Below, one piece after another: positions 1 to 9,127 of a DNA stretch of 45,525 bases. The DNA comes from Clostridia bacterium. GTDB lineage: Bacteria; Bacillota; Clostridia; Oscillospirales; Acutalibacteraceae. The position numbers and the translations under genes were made by a program. The notes beneath the pieces were generated by a model. The model saw only the letters and a list, made by a program, of their open reading frames with translations. It had not been told where the DNA came from and searched no databases. The DNA is taken from assembly GCA_017406805.1 (NCBI GenBank), contig JAFQXU010000022.1:1-45525 (forward strand), in the 5' to 3' direction. The first letter of the stretch is position 1, and each line of letters opens with the position of its first letter.

Positions 1-58
1 CTAGTTTCTATCGTGTGTTGTTTAATTTTCAAGGTCCTTTCGCTCTTTTTTTCGAGCG
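1..58 (-). other. Probable rRNA operon leader running off the left edge
   Basis: Read on the minus strand, this stretch has a short hairpin (CGCTC at 41-45 pairing with GAGCG at 54-58) followed by a segment of the form GGACCTTGAAAATTAAACAAC. That segment resembles the leader or spacer sequences found just before 16S or 23S rRNA genes in Firmicutes. With the strong promoter at 66-95 it suggests that an rRNA operon starts just outside the window and is transcribed leftward. No rRNA sequence itself is present, so this is an inference. Confidence 0.6.
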
Positions 59-65
59 CTTTTTT

Positions 66-95
66 ATATTATCATATTTTTTGCAGCCATGTCAA
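66..95 (-). promoter_or_regulatory. Strong sigma-A promoter, probably of an rRNA operon
   Basis: On the minus strand a perfect -35 box TTGACA (90-95) is followed after 18 bases by TAATAT (66-71), or after 16 bases by GATAAT (68-73). It lies downstream of the alaS stop and points out of the window into the rRNA-like leader, so it does not serve any gene seen here. Confidence 0.7.
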
Positions 96-172
96 CACCT
101 TTTCTCCCCCTTTTTTTACTTTTGGCGTTTTTGATAGTTTTATTCCACTCTTAGGGTTTAAATAGTATAACT

Positions 173-2755
173 TTATAATGATTCCTTGATCGCATCGCTT
201 ATTTTTACATTATTTTCCATGGTTCCACCGGTGGCCAACTTTTTATTTCCGCCACCTTTTCCGCCCAATTTTTCCATAATTTTAGCAAGCATTTCATTGG
301 CGCGGTAATTTTCCACTTGCTCATCATTCACCGCTATAATAATTTGCTTTTTTTCTTGACCCGCCACACATATTATTATTTTCTTGGTTTTGTCAGCAAT
401 TTTAATCAATTCATTAGCTGTTTTTTTGCCGCCTTCCTCCAAATTAATAATGCCAATTTCCATGCCGCTTTCACATACCAAAGGTTTTACATCTTTTTCG
501 GTTAGCGCAGTGCATGTGTTTTTATCTAAGCTTTTTTTATCCATCATTTTCTGAATTTTTCCGATTATTTCAGAGGTTTTCACTTTCAGCATTTTTGATA
601 TTTCATTTATTTCGGAAACTTTGTTTTGTAAATAATTTAAAGCCTCCTCACCCGTTATGGCGGTAATACGTTTTAAGCCTTTGCCGATACCTTCAATGGA
701 CAAAACAGTAAACATGCCGATATTCCCCGTAAATTCGGTATGCGTACCGCCACAAAGCTCACTGGAAACATTACCAAAGTTCACTATCCTGACTTTTTCG
801 CCGTATTTGTTTTCAAAAAGTGCCATTGCCCCGCTTTCTAAAGCCTCGGAAAGTTCTTTTATTTCTACTTCCCTTGGAATGTTTTTTCTTATATATAAAT
901 TTACAAGCTTTTCGATTTCAAAAATTTCTTTTTCGCTTATTTGATTATCATAATTAAAATCAAATCTAAGCTTTGATTCTTCTACTTTTGAACCGGTTTG
1001 ATGAAGATTTTTTCCGTAAATATTTTGTAAAGCGCTCTGCAACAAATGCACTGCCGTATGGTTATTTGCAATTTTAAGGCGTTTTTCTTTGTCTATTACC
1101 AAGCTAGCCACATCGCCAACTTTTAATTTCCCAAGTTCAACCTCACCGCTATGAATGTAAACATTGTTATTTTTCTGAACGTCGTCAATTTTTATCTTAA
1201 AGTTTTCTCCATGAATATATCCGCTGTCACTGCATTGCCCGCCAGAAGTTGCATAAAATACCGTTTTCTCGAAAATCAAACTTACTTTATCGCCTTTTTC
1301 GGCCAAAGATACTTCTTTCCCCTCAATAAAAAGGTTTAAAATTTTGCCCATGCATTCATCTTGGTCGTAACCCAAAAACTCTGTTTCGGGGGCATTTTTA
1401 ACTAAATCAAAAACATCTTTCAAATTGCTTCCTAGCGCAGAATTTGAAATGTTCCTTGATTTTTCTTTATGTTCATCAAGTTTATTTTTAAATTGCTGCT
1501 CGTCCACACTCATTCCGTTTTCCAAAGCGTACTGTTTTACAATATCAAACGGTAAACCATAAGTTGTAACAAGGTCAAAAGCTTCTTTCCCGGAAATAAC
1601 TTTGCGGTTTAATTTAATGCTTTCAAGCATTTCGGTTCCTTTAACAACTATTTTTTCAAATTGGCTTTGCTCTTTTTTGAATTCTTTTATTATAAATTCT
1701 TTATTTTTTAAAAATTTCGGGAATATATTGCTGTAATTTTCCACTATAAACTCAATAATTTTTGAAAAATCAAAATTCATAATTTTGCTTTTTGTAGTAA
1801 GCATCATACAGCGCCTAATAAGTTTGCGGGGGATGTATCCTCTGCCTTCGTTGGAAGGTCTAACGTTTTCGGAAAGTATCAAAGTGGCCGTTCTTAAATG
1901 GTCGGTAATAATAAGAACATCTTTTTCGGGAAGGCTTTTATTCATTTCGGAAGTTTTATTTATAATTTGGTCTTTTATCGGTTTAAGAAGATCAGTATCA
2001 TAAACAGTAGAATATCCGTTTAAAACCATAGCTAGTCGCTCAAGCCCTGCGCCCGTGTCCACGCTTGTAAACCCAAGTTTGCTAAAAGTTCCGTCTGCGT
2101 TTTTATTAAGCTGCATAAAAACTCCGGCATTCCAAATTTCTATGTAGCGCTTTTTTGTGTCAAATTCTCCGCCGGGAACGTATTCTTGCCCTTCTCCGGT
2201 GTCATAAAAAATTTCCGTACATGGTCCGCAAGGGCCTGTTTCTGCAGTCGGCCCCCAGAAATTATCTTCTTTTCCGCACTTTACAATATGGCTTTCTTCC
2301 ACACCAACTTTTTTCCAAAATTCATAAGCGTCATCATCGCAAGGAAGGCCAATTTCTTCATCGCCCGAAAAAACCGTAACAAAAAGCTTTTCTTTTGGGA
2401 TATTTAAGTGCCGGGTTAAAAATTCAAAAGCAAGAGCAATTGCTTTTTCTTTAAAGTAATCATTTATAGACCAACTTCCAAGCATTTGAAAACTCGTAAG
2501 ATGGTGCTTGTCACCAATTGAATCTATGTCTATTGTTCTAATACACGGCTGAATATCACAAAGCCTGGGATACGGCGGTTTTTCAACGCCCGTAAAATAA
2601 TTTTTTATCGGTGCCATACCGGAATTTATAAAAAGCAGTGTTGGGTCATTTTTTGGCACCACGGAAGAATCCGTAATTTCCATATGGTCTTTACCTTTAA
2701 AAAAAGATATAAATTTATCCCTTATTTCAACAGAAGATATGTTTTTAGTTTCCAT
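173..2755 (-). CDS. alaS: Alanine--tRNA ligase
   Basis: Class II aminoacyl-tRNA synthetase that charges tRNA-Ala in the cytoplasm and edits misloaded Ser and Gly. At 860 residues it is near the usual bacterial length of about 870. The N-terminal catalytic core begins with the family motif DKFISFFKGKDH and the SSVVPKNDPTLLF loop. The editing domain is present, with the zinc and active-site motifs HTAVHLL (about residue 565) and CGGTH (about residue 668). A glycine-rich C-terminal part (GGKGGGNKKLATGG) matches the tRNA-elbow binding domain. The gene has its own promoter at 2802-2830 and a good AAAGGAG ribosome binding site. The leader is too short to hold a T-box, so amino acid-dependent control by T-box is unlikely. 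Confidence 0.98.
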   Translation of the reverse strand: METKNISSVEIRDKFISFFKGKDHMEITDSSVVPKNDPTLLFINSGMAPIKNYFTGVEKPPYPRLCDIQPCIRTIDIDSIGDKHHLTSFQMLGSWSINDYFKEKAIALAFEFLTRHLNIPKEKLFVTVFSGDEEIGLPCDDDAYEFWKKVGVEESHIVKCGKEDNFWGPTAETGPCGPCTEIFYDTGEGQEYVPGGEFDTKKRYIEIWNAGVFMQLNKNADGTFSKLGFTSVDTGAGLERLAMVLNGYSTVYDTDLLKPIKDQIINKTSEMNKSLPEKDVLIITDHLRTATLILSENVRPSNEGRGYIPRKLIRRCMMLTTKSKIMNFDFSKIIEFIVENYSNIFPKFLKNKEFIIKEFKKEQSQFEKIVVKGTEMLESIKLNRKVISGKEAFDLVTTYGLPFDIVKQYALENGMSVDEQQFKNKLDEHKEKSRNISNSALGSNLKDVFDLVKNAPETEFLGYDQDECMGKILNLFIEGKEVSLAEKGDKVSLIFEKTVFYATSGGQCSDSGYIHGENFKIKIDDVQKNNNVYIHSGEVELGKLKVGDVASLVIDKEKRLKIANNHTAVHLLQSALQNIYGKNLHQTGSKVEESKLRFDFNYDNQISEKEIFEIEKLVNLYIRKNIPREVEIKELSEALESGAMALFENKYGEKVRIVNFGNVSSELCGGTHTEFTGNIGMFTVLSIEGIGKGLKRITAITGEEALNYLQNKVSEINEISKMLKVKTSEIIGKIQKMMDKKSLDKNTCTALTEKDVKPLVCESGMEIGIINLEEGGKKTANELIKIADKTKKIIICVAGQEKKQIIIAVNDEQVENYRANEMLAKIMEKLGGKGGGNKKLATGGTMENNVKISDAIKESL

Positions 2756-2801
2756 ATTAAATTCTCCTTTTAATTTTAAAATTAAATTAACGCTACTTAT
2801 A

Positions 2802-2830
2802 ATTATAAAATTTTAAACCACACAAATCAA
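2802..2830 (-). promoter_or_regulatory. alaS promoter
   Basis: On the minus strand, TTGATT (2825-2830), a 17-base spacer and TATAAT (2802-2807) lie about 45 bases before the alaS start. It is divergent from the promoter at 2867-2895. Confidence 0.75.
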
Positions 2831-2866
2831 GAATATTAAACTAAGAATATATTTTAAGAAAATATG

Positions 2867-2895
2867 TTGATTTTAAAAAGCAAAAGATATATAAT
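2867..2895 (+). promoter_or_regulatory. Promoter of the orphan 159-residue gene
   Basis: TTGATT (2867-2872), a 17-base spacer and a perfect TATAAT (2890-2895). The ribosome binding site AAAGGTG follows at 2914-2920. Confidence 0.75.
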
Positions 2896-2928
2896 CTATA
2901 CAAATAATTTTATAAAGGTGTGATAAAA

Positions 2929-3408
2929 ATGACATTTTTTAAAAATCTTTTTCACAACAAAACAAAAAATTTGAATCCAGGCAATGATTCAGTTTTGTGT
3001 GAAATCAAAATGTTTGCAGAATTTGCACAGGGATTCCAAAATCTAAATAAAGAAAATGCAAAAAAAATTAAAAATGAAATTAAAGACATAAAAAAATATA
3101 AGAATATAGAAAAAATGTATAAAGATTTAGAAAAATTCTCAAGAAAAGCAAAAGACAAAAGCAAACAAATATTTAAAAAAATAGAATCCGCAAAAAAATC
3201 AAACAAAGATTGCAGCAAATTAATAGAACAATATGCTAGTATAAGAAATGAATATTTTGAAAAACTTAATAACCTATCACCTGAAAACTCCGAAGATAAA
3301 TTTGCAAAAAATATTCGTATTGCATACGAACTAGCAAAAGAAAAATCATTATGCGACAGCGAAACATTAAAAATAATAACAATTTTACATACACCATTTG
3401 AAAAATAA
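2929..3408 (+). CDS. Orphan lysine-rich helical protein
   Basis: I do not recognise this 159-residue protein. It is rich in Lys, Glu and Asn, has no signal peptide or membrane segment, and from about residue 45 to 115 it has the heptad-like charge pattern of a long alpha helix or coiled coil. An upstream in-frame GTG at 2920 exists, but it overlaps the ribosome binding site AAAGGTG. The ATG at 2929, eight bases further on, is the likely start. The gene is a single transcription unit with a consensus promoter before it and a strong bidirectional terminator after it. Its style (lysine-rich, helical, monocistronic, strong promoter) matches the proteins at 7043 and 34066, although I see no convincing sequence similarity among the three. 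Confidence 0.7.
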   Translation: MTFFKNLFHNKTKNLNPGNDSVLCEIKMFAEFAQGFQNLNKENAKKIKNEIKDIKKYKNIEKMYKDLEKFSRKAKDKSKQIFKKIESAKKSNKDCSKLIEQYASIRNEYFEKLNNLSPENSEDKFAKNIRIAYELAKEKSLCDSETLKIITILHTPFEK

Positions 3409-3413
3409 TTAAA

Positions 3414-3440
3414 CCCCACCTGAATTTAAATTCAGTGGGG
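3414..3440. terminator. Bidirectional terminator
   Basis: Hairpin with arms CCCCAC-TGAATTT and AAATTCA-GTGGGG (one unpaired C), T-rich on the plus side and A-rich before it. It can end both the plus-strand gene to its left and the minus-strand gene to its right. Confidence 0.85.
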
Positions 3441-3459
3441 ATATTTTTTATATTTTAAT

Positions 3460-4284
3460 TTAAGTATTTGAGCAATTTCCGCAGCGGCCTTGATTTGAAG
3501 AACTTTCATTAAAGCGTGGCGGGAAGAATTCTTCTGTTGGGAATTCTATCCTACTAAAAAGGTCGCACGGGGTGTCGTTTGAAGCAACACATTCTTTATT
3601 CGGAATACAGAAATCATAAGCCGGTATTCTCATTTGCACGTTTCTTTCAATTTGCACTATTGAAAATAATCCCAAAGTTACGGCAACCGTTCTATTTACG
3701 GAGTTACTGTGAACGAATTCTCCGCCAAATCTGCGGCAAATATGCTCCGGCACTCTGCACTGTGGCTGGCGAGAACACTCACAAGGGTCACAAAGTTTAG
3801 CGGAAAGCGCCACAGGAGCAGCCACTTGGACTGTTGCTCTCGGCAAATTTCTGAGTGAAGAATTTGTTATATCAAAATCTGCACTGGATCTTTCTGAGCT
3901 AAAAATTTTAACATTGCCTTCGCTGCCGTAAAGCACTGCTTTTTTATTAAATACGCAAAGTCCCGATACATTTGCCGGAACAACCGAAGGAGCAATGAAC
4001 ACTTCTAAGTCAACTTCAAAAAAGTAAGTTATATCTATAGAATAGTAGCCCCTTCTAAAAGGAATCGGCTCTAAATCTACGTAGGTATTCAAAACACTGG
4101 CGTTTCTAATTCTCACACTGCTTGCTTGGTCGATAATATTTTGGCTGGATTCATTAAAATTAACTCTCAAATTTTCCAGACAATCTTTGTCTGCACATGA
4201 ATCGTATATCCTATACGCATTTATACAAACAGATTCTTTAAATTGATTATCTTGGCACGAGAATGTAGAAAAATTCTCTGTCAT
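3460..4284 (-). CDS. Conserved clostridial cysteine-rich protein, possibly spore-associated
   Basis: Protein of 274 residues with about 18 cysteines. It has an N-terminal block with CINAYRIYDSCADKDCLENL, a central beta-rich region (VDLEPIPFRRGYYSIDITYF, then GSEGNVKIFSS), and Cys-rich stretches at about 164-184 and in the C-terminus. From memory this pattern belongs to a family of uncharacterised proteins widespread in spore-forming Clostridia. The cysteines and the lack of enzyme motifs suggest a structural, perhaps spore-coat, role, but that is inference. There is no signal peptide. The ribosome binding site is AGGGGG. No clear sigma-A promoter is visible upstream, which would fit control by a sporulation sigma factor but does not prove it. 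Confidence 0.75.
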   Translation of the reverse strand: MTENFSTFSCQDNQFKESVCINAYRIYDSCADKDCLENLRVNFNESSQNIIDQASSVRIRNASVLNTYVDLEPIPFRRGYYSIDITYFFEVDLEVFIAPSVVPANVSGLCVFNKKAVLYGSEGNVKIFSSERSSADFDITNSSLRNLPRATVQVAAPVALSAKLCDPCECSRQPQCRVPEHICRRFGGEFVHSNSVNRTVAVTLGLFSIVQIERNVQMRIPAYDFCIPNKECVASNDTPCDLFSRIEFPTEEFFPPRFNESSSNQGRCGNCSNT

Positions 4285-4435
4285 AAAAAATTCCCCCTAT
4301 AATATTAAGCGGGTATCAAGTTTTTAAAATTTTTGTTCTTTCACATTATTTCTTGATTCCCCGATATTGAAAATCTGGCTTTCAATACCATATTATGGAG
4401 GGTTTCTATTTATGTTACTTTATTAAATTAAAAAT

Positions 4436-6826
4436 CTAATTTTTTTGAAGATTCGCGTAATTCGACATAAGTTTTTTTGTACCCTGAGTATCGAATAACA
4501 CTTCCAAAAGGTTATCCCCGCCCATTGGTGTTACAGAAATAACCGTTCCACGGCCAAAAGTCTTGTGATCAACTAAATCTCCGGATTTAAAACTAGAGAC
4601 TTGTGAAGTTACGCCCGCACCCCCGGCAACTTGGCCAAAATGGTGCGCCGCTATGAGCGAATTATTCCTGAGTTCCTGAGCGGATCTTGGTTTGTTTTCG
4701 CCACTTTTTAAAGTTTTCCAATCGCGAGATTTTGTTTTTTCAAGAAGCTCATCAGGAATTTCATTTAAAAATCTGGAGGGTTTATTATGTGAAGTGCTTC
4801 CAAAAAGCATACGGCTGTCAGAATTTAATATATAAAGTTTTTTCTTTGATCTAGTTATTCCAACGTAAGCAAGTCGGCGTTCTTCTTCTATTTCATTTTC
4901 GTCCATCATAGACTGCACACCGGGAAAAATACCTTCTTCAAAGCCGGGAATAAACACATTGGTAAATTCCAGCCCTTTAGCGGAGTGAAGCGTCATCAAA
5001 ACCACCGAATCGGAGTTTTCGTCGTAATTATCAATATCCGAAAGAAGCGAAACCTCCTCCAAAAATCCTGCCAGAGTTGCCGCCCCTGGGTTTTCTTCTT
5101 CATATTTTTTTAAATTTGTAAAAAGCTCTTTAACGTTCTCTATCCTGGATTCCGTTGGCTCTTTGTCATTTTTTAAATAGTCAATGTACCCCGTTTTTTC
5201 CAGCAAAATATCGTAAAGTTCATAAAGTTTAGTATCGGGATTTTTACTAACTTCAATTAAATCATCAATTAAATCCGCAAAATTTTTAAGCTTAAGCGAA
5301 ACTCTTTGAAGCTGCTCGTATTTATCGGCATCACGTATTATTTCAAGCAAACTTTTACCTGTTTCTTTTGAAAGCTCCATTGCTTGAGTAATAGTTCTCT
5401 CGCCAATAGATCTTCTTGGCTGATTTATTATTCTTTTTAAACGCACTTCATCAAGCGGATTGTTAATCACGCTTAAGTATGCAATCATGTCGCGAATTTC
5501 TTTGCGCTCGTAAAATCTAAGTCCGCCCAAAATACGGTATGGTATACCGCATTTTATCAAAACTTTTTCTATAATATTAGACTGCGAGTTCATTCTGTAA
5601 AGCACAGCAATATCCGAATATTTTGCCCCTTTTGCAACCAAATCTTGAATTGCTTCGGCAATGTACTCCGCTTCGTCATGCTCACTGTATGCCGTGTGAG
5701 ATTTAATCTTGTCGCCTTTTTCGTTTTCCGTCCAAAGTGTTTTACCTTTTCTGCCCAAATTGTTTTGAATAACGGCATTTGCGGCATCCAATATTGTCTG
5801 AGTGGACCTGTAATTTTGCTCCAAACGTATTGTTTTTGCGCCTTTAAAATTCTTTTCGAAATTTAAAATATTTTCAATCGTAGCACCTCTAAATTTATAT
5901 ATACTTTGGTCGTCATCACCAACAACGCACAAATTTCCGCTCTTTTTTGCCAAGCTGCGCACCAAAACATACTGCACATAGTTAGTATCTTGGTACTCAT
6001 CAACCAAAATATACTTAAATTTATTTTGATATTTTTCAAGAATTTCTGGATTTTTTTCAAAAAGCAAAACCGTATTCATAATTAAATCGTCAAAATCCAT
6101 TGCATCGGATTCCAGCAATTTTTTTTGATACATTTCATATATATCCGCCACTGCGGAAAGCCTATAGTCCCCTGCAGCGGAAGTTTTAAAATCTTTGTAA
6201 TCAATCAAACTGTCTTTTGCGCGGGAAATCTCGTACTTTATCGATTTATAAGAAAAAATTTTATCGTCAAGATTAAGATTTTTTATGCAGTCTTTTATTA
6301 TGCGTTTTGTATCGTCATCGTCGTAAACCACAAAATGATTGCTGTAGCCCAATTTTTCTGCGTTTTCTCTTAAAATTCTGCAACAAAGCGAATGAAAAGT
6401 TGATGCCCAAACGTTTTTTCCTTCTTCTCCCAAAGCTTCTTCAAGGCGGTTTTTGAGTTCTCCCGCGGCTTTATTCGTAAAAGTTATGGCAAGAATATTC
6501 CAAGGCTTTACCGGCTCAAATTTTATTATATCTTTAAAATCGTCTGCGCTTTTTCCTTCTTTGTAGCCTTTGTCTAAAACTTCAATAGTTTTTTCGTCAA
6601 TATTTTCGGGTATTTCTTCGGTCATGTAAGCATTGCCAAAATTTATCATATTAACGATTCTGTTTATTATTGCCGTGGTTTTGCCGCTGCCTGCACCCGC
6701 CAAAACAATAAGTGGCCCATTTATATTAAACACAGCCTCTTTTTGGCTTTTGTTCATACGGCTAAAACTTTTTTCAAGTAATTCTTTTTTCAATTTTTTA
6801 AATTTATTTATAAGTGTTTTTTTCAT
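4436..6826 (-). CDS. pcrA: ATP-dependent DNA helicase PcrA/UvrD family
   Basis: Superfamily 1A 3'-5' helicase of DNA repair and plasmid or phage replication. The 796 residues carry motif I GAGSGKT (residues 44-50), motif Ia TFTNKAAGEL, motif II DEYQDTN (about 280), the QNYRST motif, and motif V HSAKGLEF near 640. The C-terminus has the short PcrA-type tail domain (GDLVDHKTFGRGTVISV). About 40 extra residues sit between motif I and motif Ia (roughly 65-108, acidic, starting NFGNAYMTEE), an insertion I associate with Oscillospirales PcrA proteins. An N-terminal extension of about 20 basic residues precedes the usual start of the family. It is transcribed from the promoter at 6894-6922. Confidence 0.96.
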   Translation of the reverse strand: MKKTLINKFKKLKKELLEKSFSRMNKSQKEAVFNINGPLIVLAGAGSGKTTAIINRIVNMINFGNAYMTEEIPENIDEKTIEVLDKGYKEGKSADDFKDIIKFEPVKPWNILAITFTNKAAGELKNRLEEALGEEGKNVWASTFHSLCCRILRENAEKLGYSNHFVVYDDDDTKRIIKDCIKNLNLDDKIFSYKSIKYEISRAKDSLIDYKDFKTSAAGDYRLSAVADIYEMYQKKLLESDAMDFDDLIMNTVLLFEKNPEILEKYQNKFKYILVDEYQDTNYVQYVLVRSLAKKSGNLCVVGDDDQSIYKFRGATIENILNFEKNFKGAKTIRLEQNYRSTQTILDAANAVIQNNLGRKGKTLWTENEKGDKIKSHTAYSEHDEAEYIAEAIQDLVAKGAKYSDIAVLYRMNSQSNIIEKVLIKCGIPYRILGGLRFYERKEIRDMIAYLSVINNPLDEVRLKRIINQPRRSIGERTITQAMELSKETGKSLLEIIRDADKYEQLQRVSLKLKNFADLIDDLIEVSKNPDTKLYELYDILLEKTGYIDYLKNDKEPTESRIENVKELFTNLKKYEEENPGAATLAGFLEEVSLLSDIDNYDENSDSVVLMTLHSAKGLEFTNVFIPGFEEGIFPGVQSMMDENEIEEERRLAYVGITRSKKKLYILNSDSRMLFGSTSHNKPSRFLNEIPDELLEKTKSRDWKTLKSGENKPRSAQELRNNSLIAAHHFGQVAGGAGVTSQVSSFKSGDLVDHKTFGRGTVISVTPMGGDNLLEVLFDTQGTKKLMSNYANLQKN

Positions 6827-6893
6827 AGTTGCACCGCCATATTATTTTAAAAAATGCTGATGTTTACTAACATCCTCTGCTTTTATAATAAAC

Positions 6894-6922
6894 ATTTTAC
6901 CTTATTTTCAATTAAAAATCAA
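6894..6922 (-). promoter_or_regulatory. pcrA promoter
   Basis: On the minus strand: TTGATT (6917-6922), a 17-base spacer and TAAAAT (6894-6899). A small hairpin (GATGTT/AACATC) lies in the leader before the pcrA start. Confidence 0.7.
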
Positions 6923-6960
6923 TCCAAAAAAATATATAATAAATTTATTAAAAATATAGC

Positions 6961-6988
6961 TTGACATTTACTTTTTATGTTATATAAT
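6961..6988 (+). promoter_or_regulatory. Strong promoter of the orphan 407-residue gene
   Basis: Perfect TTGACA (6961-6966), a 16-base spacer and a perfect TATAAT (6983-6988). Just after it, at 6997-7010, is a small palindrome TAGCG-AAAT-CGCTA around the expected transcription start. It could be an operator or an mRNA 5'-stabilising hairpin. Confidence 0.85.
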
Positions 6989-7042
6989 ACAAAGTGTAGC
7001 GAAATCGCTATGAAATTTATTAAAATTTAAGGAGTGGTAAAA

Positions 7043-8266
7043 ATGGCAAAGATAACACAATGTGATGTTTTAGGTAAACTAATTGATGAAGGAGTTAAAA
7101 TTTCCGAAAGCAAAGACAACCAAGTGTACTTGCTTTCTTCTTTCAAGCGTATAATAAAAGGCTGGAAAAGCGATATTGAAAAAATAGAAAAACTTAATAA
7201 TGATCTTTCAGCTCTAAAAAAAGAGCTTAAAAACGTCGACGAAAAACTAAATAACGAAAAAGATGAAGTTAAAAAAAGCAAATATAGCAAAGAAAAAGAA
7301 AAACTTGAAAAAGAATGCGACAAATTAGAAAAGAAAATAGAACAACTAGTTAGTAAATTAAATCAAAAAATGAAAAAGGATGCGAATGAATACCTTGCAA
7401 ATAAAAAGACTTTTGCCGATAAAACAGGACTGTCTGTTGCCAAAAATCCAAAAAAATTAACTAAAATTCAAGAATACCGAAAATATATATATGAAATATG
7501 GGGATACTACAGCAAAATATACAATTTGGTAGAAAAAGAAGTAAGCCCTATGGTGGAAATGGCATATGAGTATTACTATAATAAATTATTACCAAATCAC
7601 TCCAAATCAAGTATTGATTCTGTCGTTACTAAACTAAAATCATCAATAAAAAATAAAAATGACATGGAAAATCTACTTAAATCTGGGGGCACTGAAAAAT
7701 TTCCATCTACCTATATAGACCTTGCTAAACAAATTTACAACAGGCCGGACCTTTTTTCATTTGTTCTTTGCTATATAAATCAACCATGCAAAGAAAGATT
7801 TTCAAAATGGATTGAAACAGAATATTTCTATCTATTAAATTTCAAGGACTTAGTTGAAGACGAAATGCTTAAATACCACAACCATGGGGCTTATATAGAT
7901 ACAGTCCCCAAACTAAAAAAAGAATCAAAAAACCTAATTGCTACCTCGGAAGAATTTTATTCTTTTTGCAAATCACTTAAAAAAACAACCGACTTAAAAA
8001 ATAAAGGCAAAGTAGTTGCAGGATATCTTGCTGTAACTGTTGCATTAAATTTACCTATACCATTTATCACAGCAGGACCCGCTGTACTAAAACCCGGCTT
8101 AAAATTACTTAATGACAAAAAGAAATCATTAATAAAGAATATAAGCGATTTAATTAATGAAACTAACGACAAGCTTGATAAATTAATAGACCAAAAACCC
8201 GGTAAAAATGATTTAAACGTAAAAAAAGTAACATACATGCATAAAATTTCAAAAGAATTGGGATAA
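7043..8266 (+). CDS. Orphan coiled-coil protein with a hydrophobic C-terminal segment
   Basis: I do not recognise this 407-residue protein. Residues about 35-115 form a strongly charged coiled coil (for example KSDIEKIEKLNNDLSALKK). The middle is helical with many Tyr residues. Residues about 323-345 are hydrophobic (VVAGYLAVTVALNLPIPFIT) and could be one membrane segment or a buried helix, and a second charged helix follows. There is no signal peptide. A GTG at 7034 is in frame but lies inside the AAGGAG ribosome binding site, so the ATG at 7043 is the start. The gene has a near-perfect promoter and a strong terminator of its own, between pcrA and the ricT operon. High expression is likely; the function is unknown. 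Confidence 0.75.
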   Translation: MAKITQCDVLGKLIDEGVKISESKDNQVYLLSSFKRIIKGWKSDIEKIEKLNNDLSALKKELKNVDEKLNNEKDEVKKSKYSKEKEKLEKECDKLEKKIEQLVSKLNQKMKKDANEYLANKKTFADKTGLSVAKNPKKLTKIQEYRKYIYEIWGYYSKIYNLVEKEVSPMVEMAYEYYYNKLLPNHSKSSIDSVVTKLKSSIKNKNDMENLLKSGGTEKFPSTYIDLAKQIYNRPDLFSFVLCYINQPCKERFSKWIETEYFYLLNFKDLVEDEMLKYHNHGAYIDTVPKLKKESKNLIATSEEFYSFCKSLKKTTDLKNKGKVVAGYLAVTVALNLPIPFITAGPAVLKPGLKLLNDKKKSLIKNISDLINETNDKLDKLIDQKPGKNDLNVKKVTYMHKISKELG

Positions 8267-8280
8267 AAATAATAAAATAA

Positions 8281-8305
8281 AAAAGGCCTCTTATCGAGGT
8301 CTTTT
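8281..8305. terminator. Bidirectional terminator
   Basis: Ten-base-pair hairpin AAAAGGCCTC / GAGGTCTTTT with a five-base loop and T-runs on both strands. It lies between the orphan plus-strand gene and the end of ricT. Confidence 0.85.
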
Positions 8306-9115
8306 TTATTTGCTTGGTTTTATTTCCGAAATATTATAATTTCTTGGCTGAATAGTCTTTTCTTCGCCATCAAGCAACACCTTTATACACCCGGATATAA
8401 CATTGCAAGAAACAACTTCACCTTGGCCGTCGGGAGTCTGAACTTTAGACCCAACGCTCGGCATGTTACTTATTGCTTCGTGATAAAAATCCTGTTCATA
8501 CTTCAGGCAGCACATCAATCTGCCGCATGCTCCGGAAAGCTTTGTGGGATTAAGCGAAACACCTTGATCCTTCGCCATTTTTATTGAAACGGACTGAAAA
8601 TCATCAAGAAACTTCCCGCAACAAAGTGGCCTCCCGCATGGCGCTAAACCTCCAAGCATTTTTGCCTCGTCACGAATACCAACTTGCCTAAGTTCTATCC
8701 TTGCTTTAAATGTAGACGCAAGGTCTTTAACCAAATTTCTAAAATCGACCCTGGATTCCGAAACAAAATAAAATATTACTTTTTTTCTGTCGAACATATA
8801 TTCCACATTTATTAACTTCATTTCCAATTTATGCTCTTCGACTTTTTTCTGGCAGATTTTTCGTGCTTTTTCTTCTTCTTTCTTTTTTTCTTCCAGAGAT
8901 TTCATATCTTCTTTGGTGGCTTTTCTAAGTATTTTTTCGCCGGGTAAAATTAAATCTTTAAATTTTTCTGCATTTTCTGCGTAAACCACTTTTCCGGCTT
9001 CTGTGCCTCTTTTTGTTTCGGCGATAACCGTATCGCCAAGCGAAACATCATGAAAACACGAAAAATAATGTATTTTCCCTACCTCAAAAAATCTAGCTCC
9101 TACAATTTTGTCCAT
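8306..9115 (-). CDS. ricT: PSP1-domain regulator RicT (YaaT)
   Basis: Member of the PSP1 family. In Bacillus, RicT works with RicA and RicF as an iron-sulfur-containing complex that promotes RNase Y-dependent mRNA processing and helps phosphorelay-driven sporulation and biofilm formation. The 269 residues include the family's cysteine motifs GRPLCCGKFL and ACGRLMCCLKYE (about 160-205), and the N-terminal DKIVGARFFEVGKIHYF. It is the last gene of the block holding darA and holB, the same neighbours as in B. subtilis. The gap to holB is 12 bases, so they are co-transcribed. Confidence 0.95.
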   Translation of the reverse strand: MDKIVGARFFEVGKIHYFSCFHDVSLGDTVIAETKRGTEAGKVVYAENAEKFKDLILPGEKILRKATKEDMKSLEEKKKEEEKARKICQKKVEEHKLEMKLINVEYMFDRKKVIFYFVSESRVDFRNLVKDLASTFKARIELRQVGIRDEAKMLGGLAPCGRPLCCGKFLDDFQSVSIKMAKDQGVSLNPTKLSGACGRLMCCLKYEQDFYHEAISNMPSVGSKVQTPDGQGEVVSCNVISGCIKVLLDGEEKTIQPRNYNISEIKPSK

Positions 9116-9127
9116 TTTTTCTCCTTT

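Noticed and set aside
2756..2801. Possible T-box or riboswitch before alaS
   Set aside because: The promoter-to-start distance is too short, and no specifier stem or TGGN-type T-box bulge is visible. The same is true of the greA-lysS leader.
4365..4387. Hairpin TATTGAAA / TTTCAATA downstream of pcrA
   Set aside because: Symmetric stem, but no T-run on the minus strand after it, so it is not supported as a terminator.
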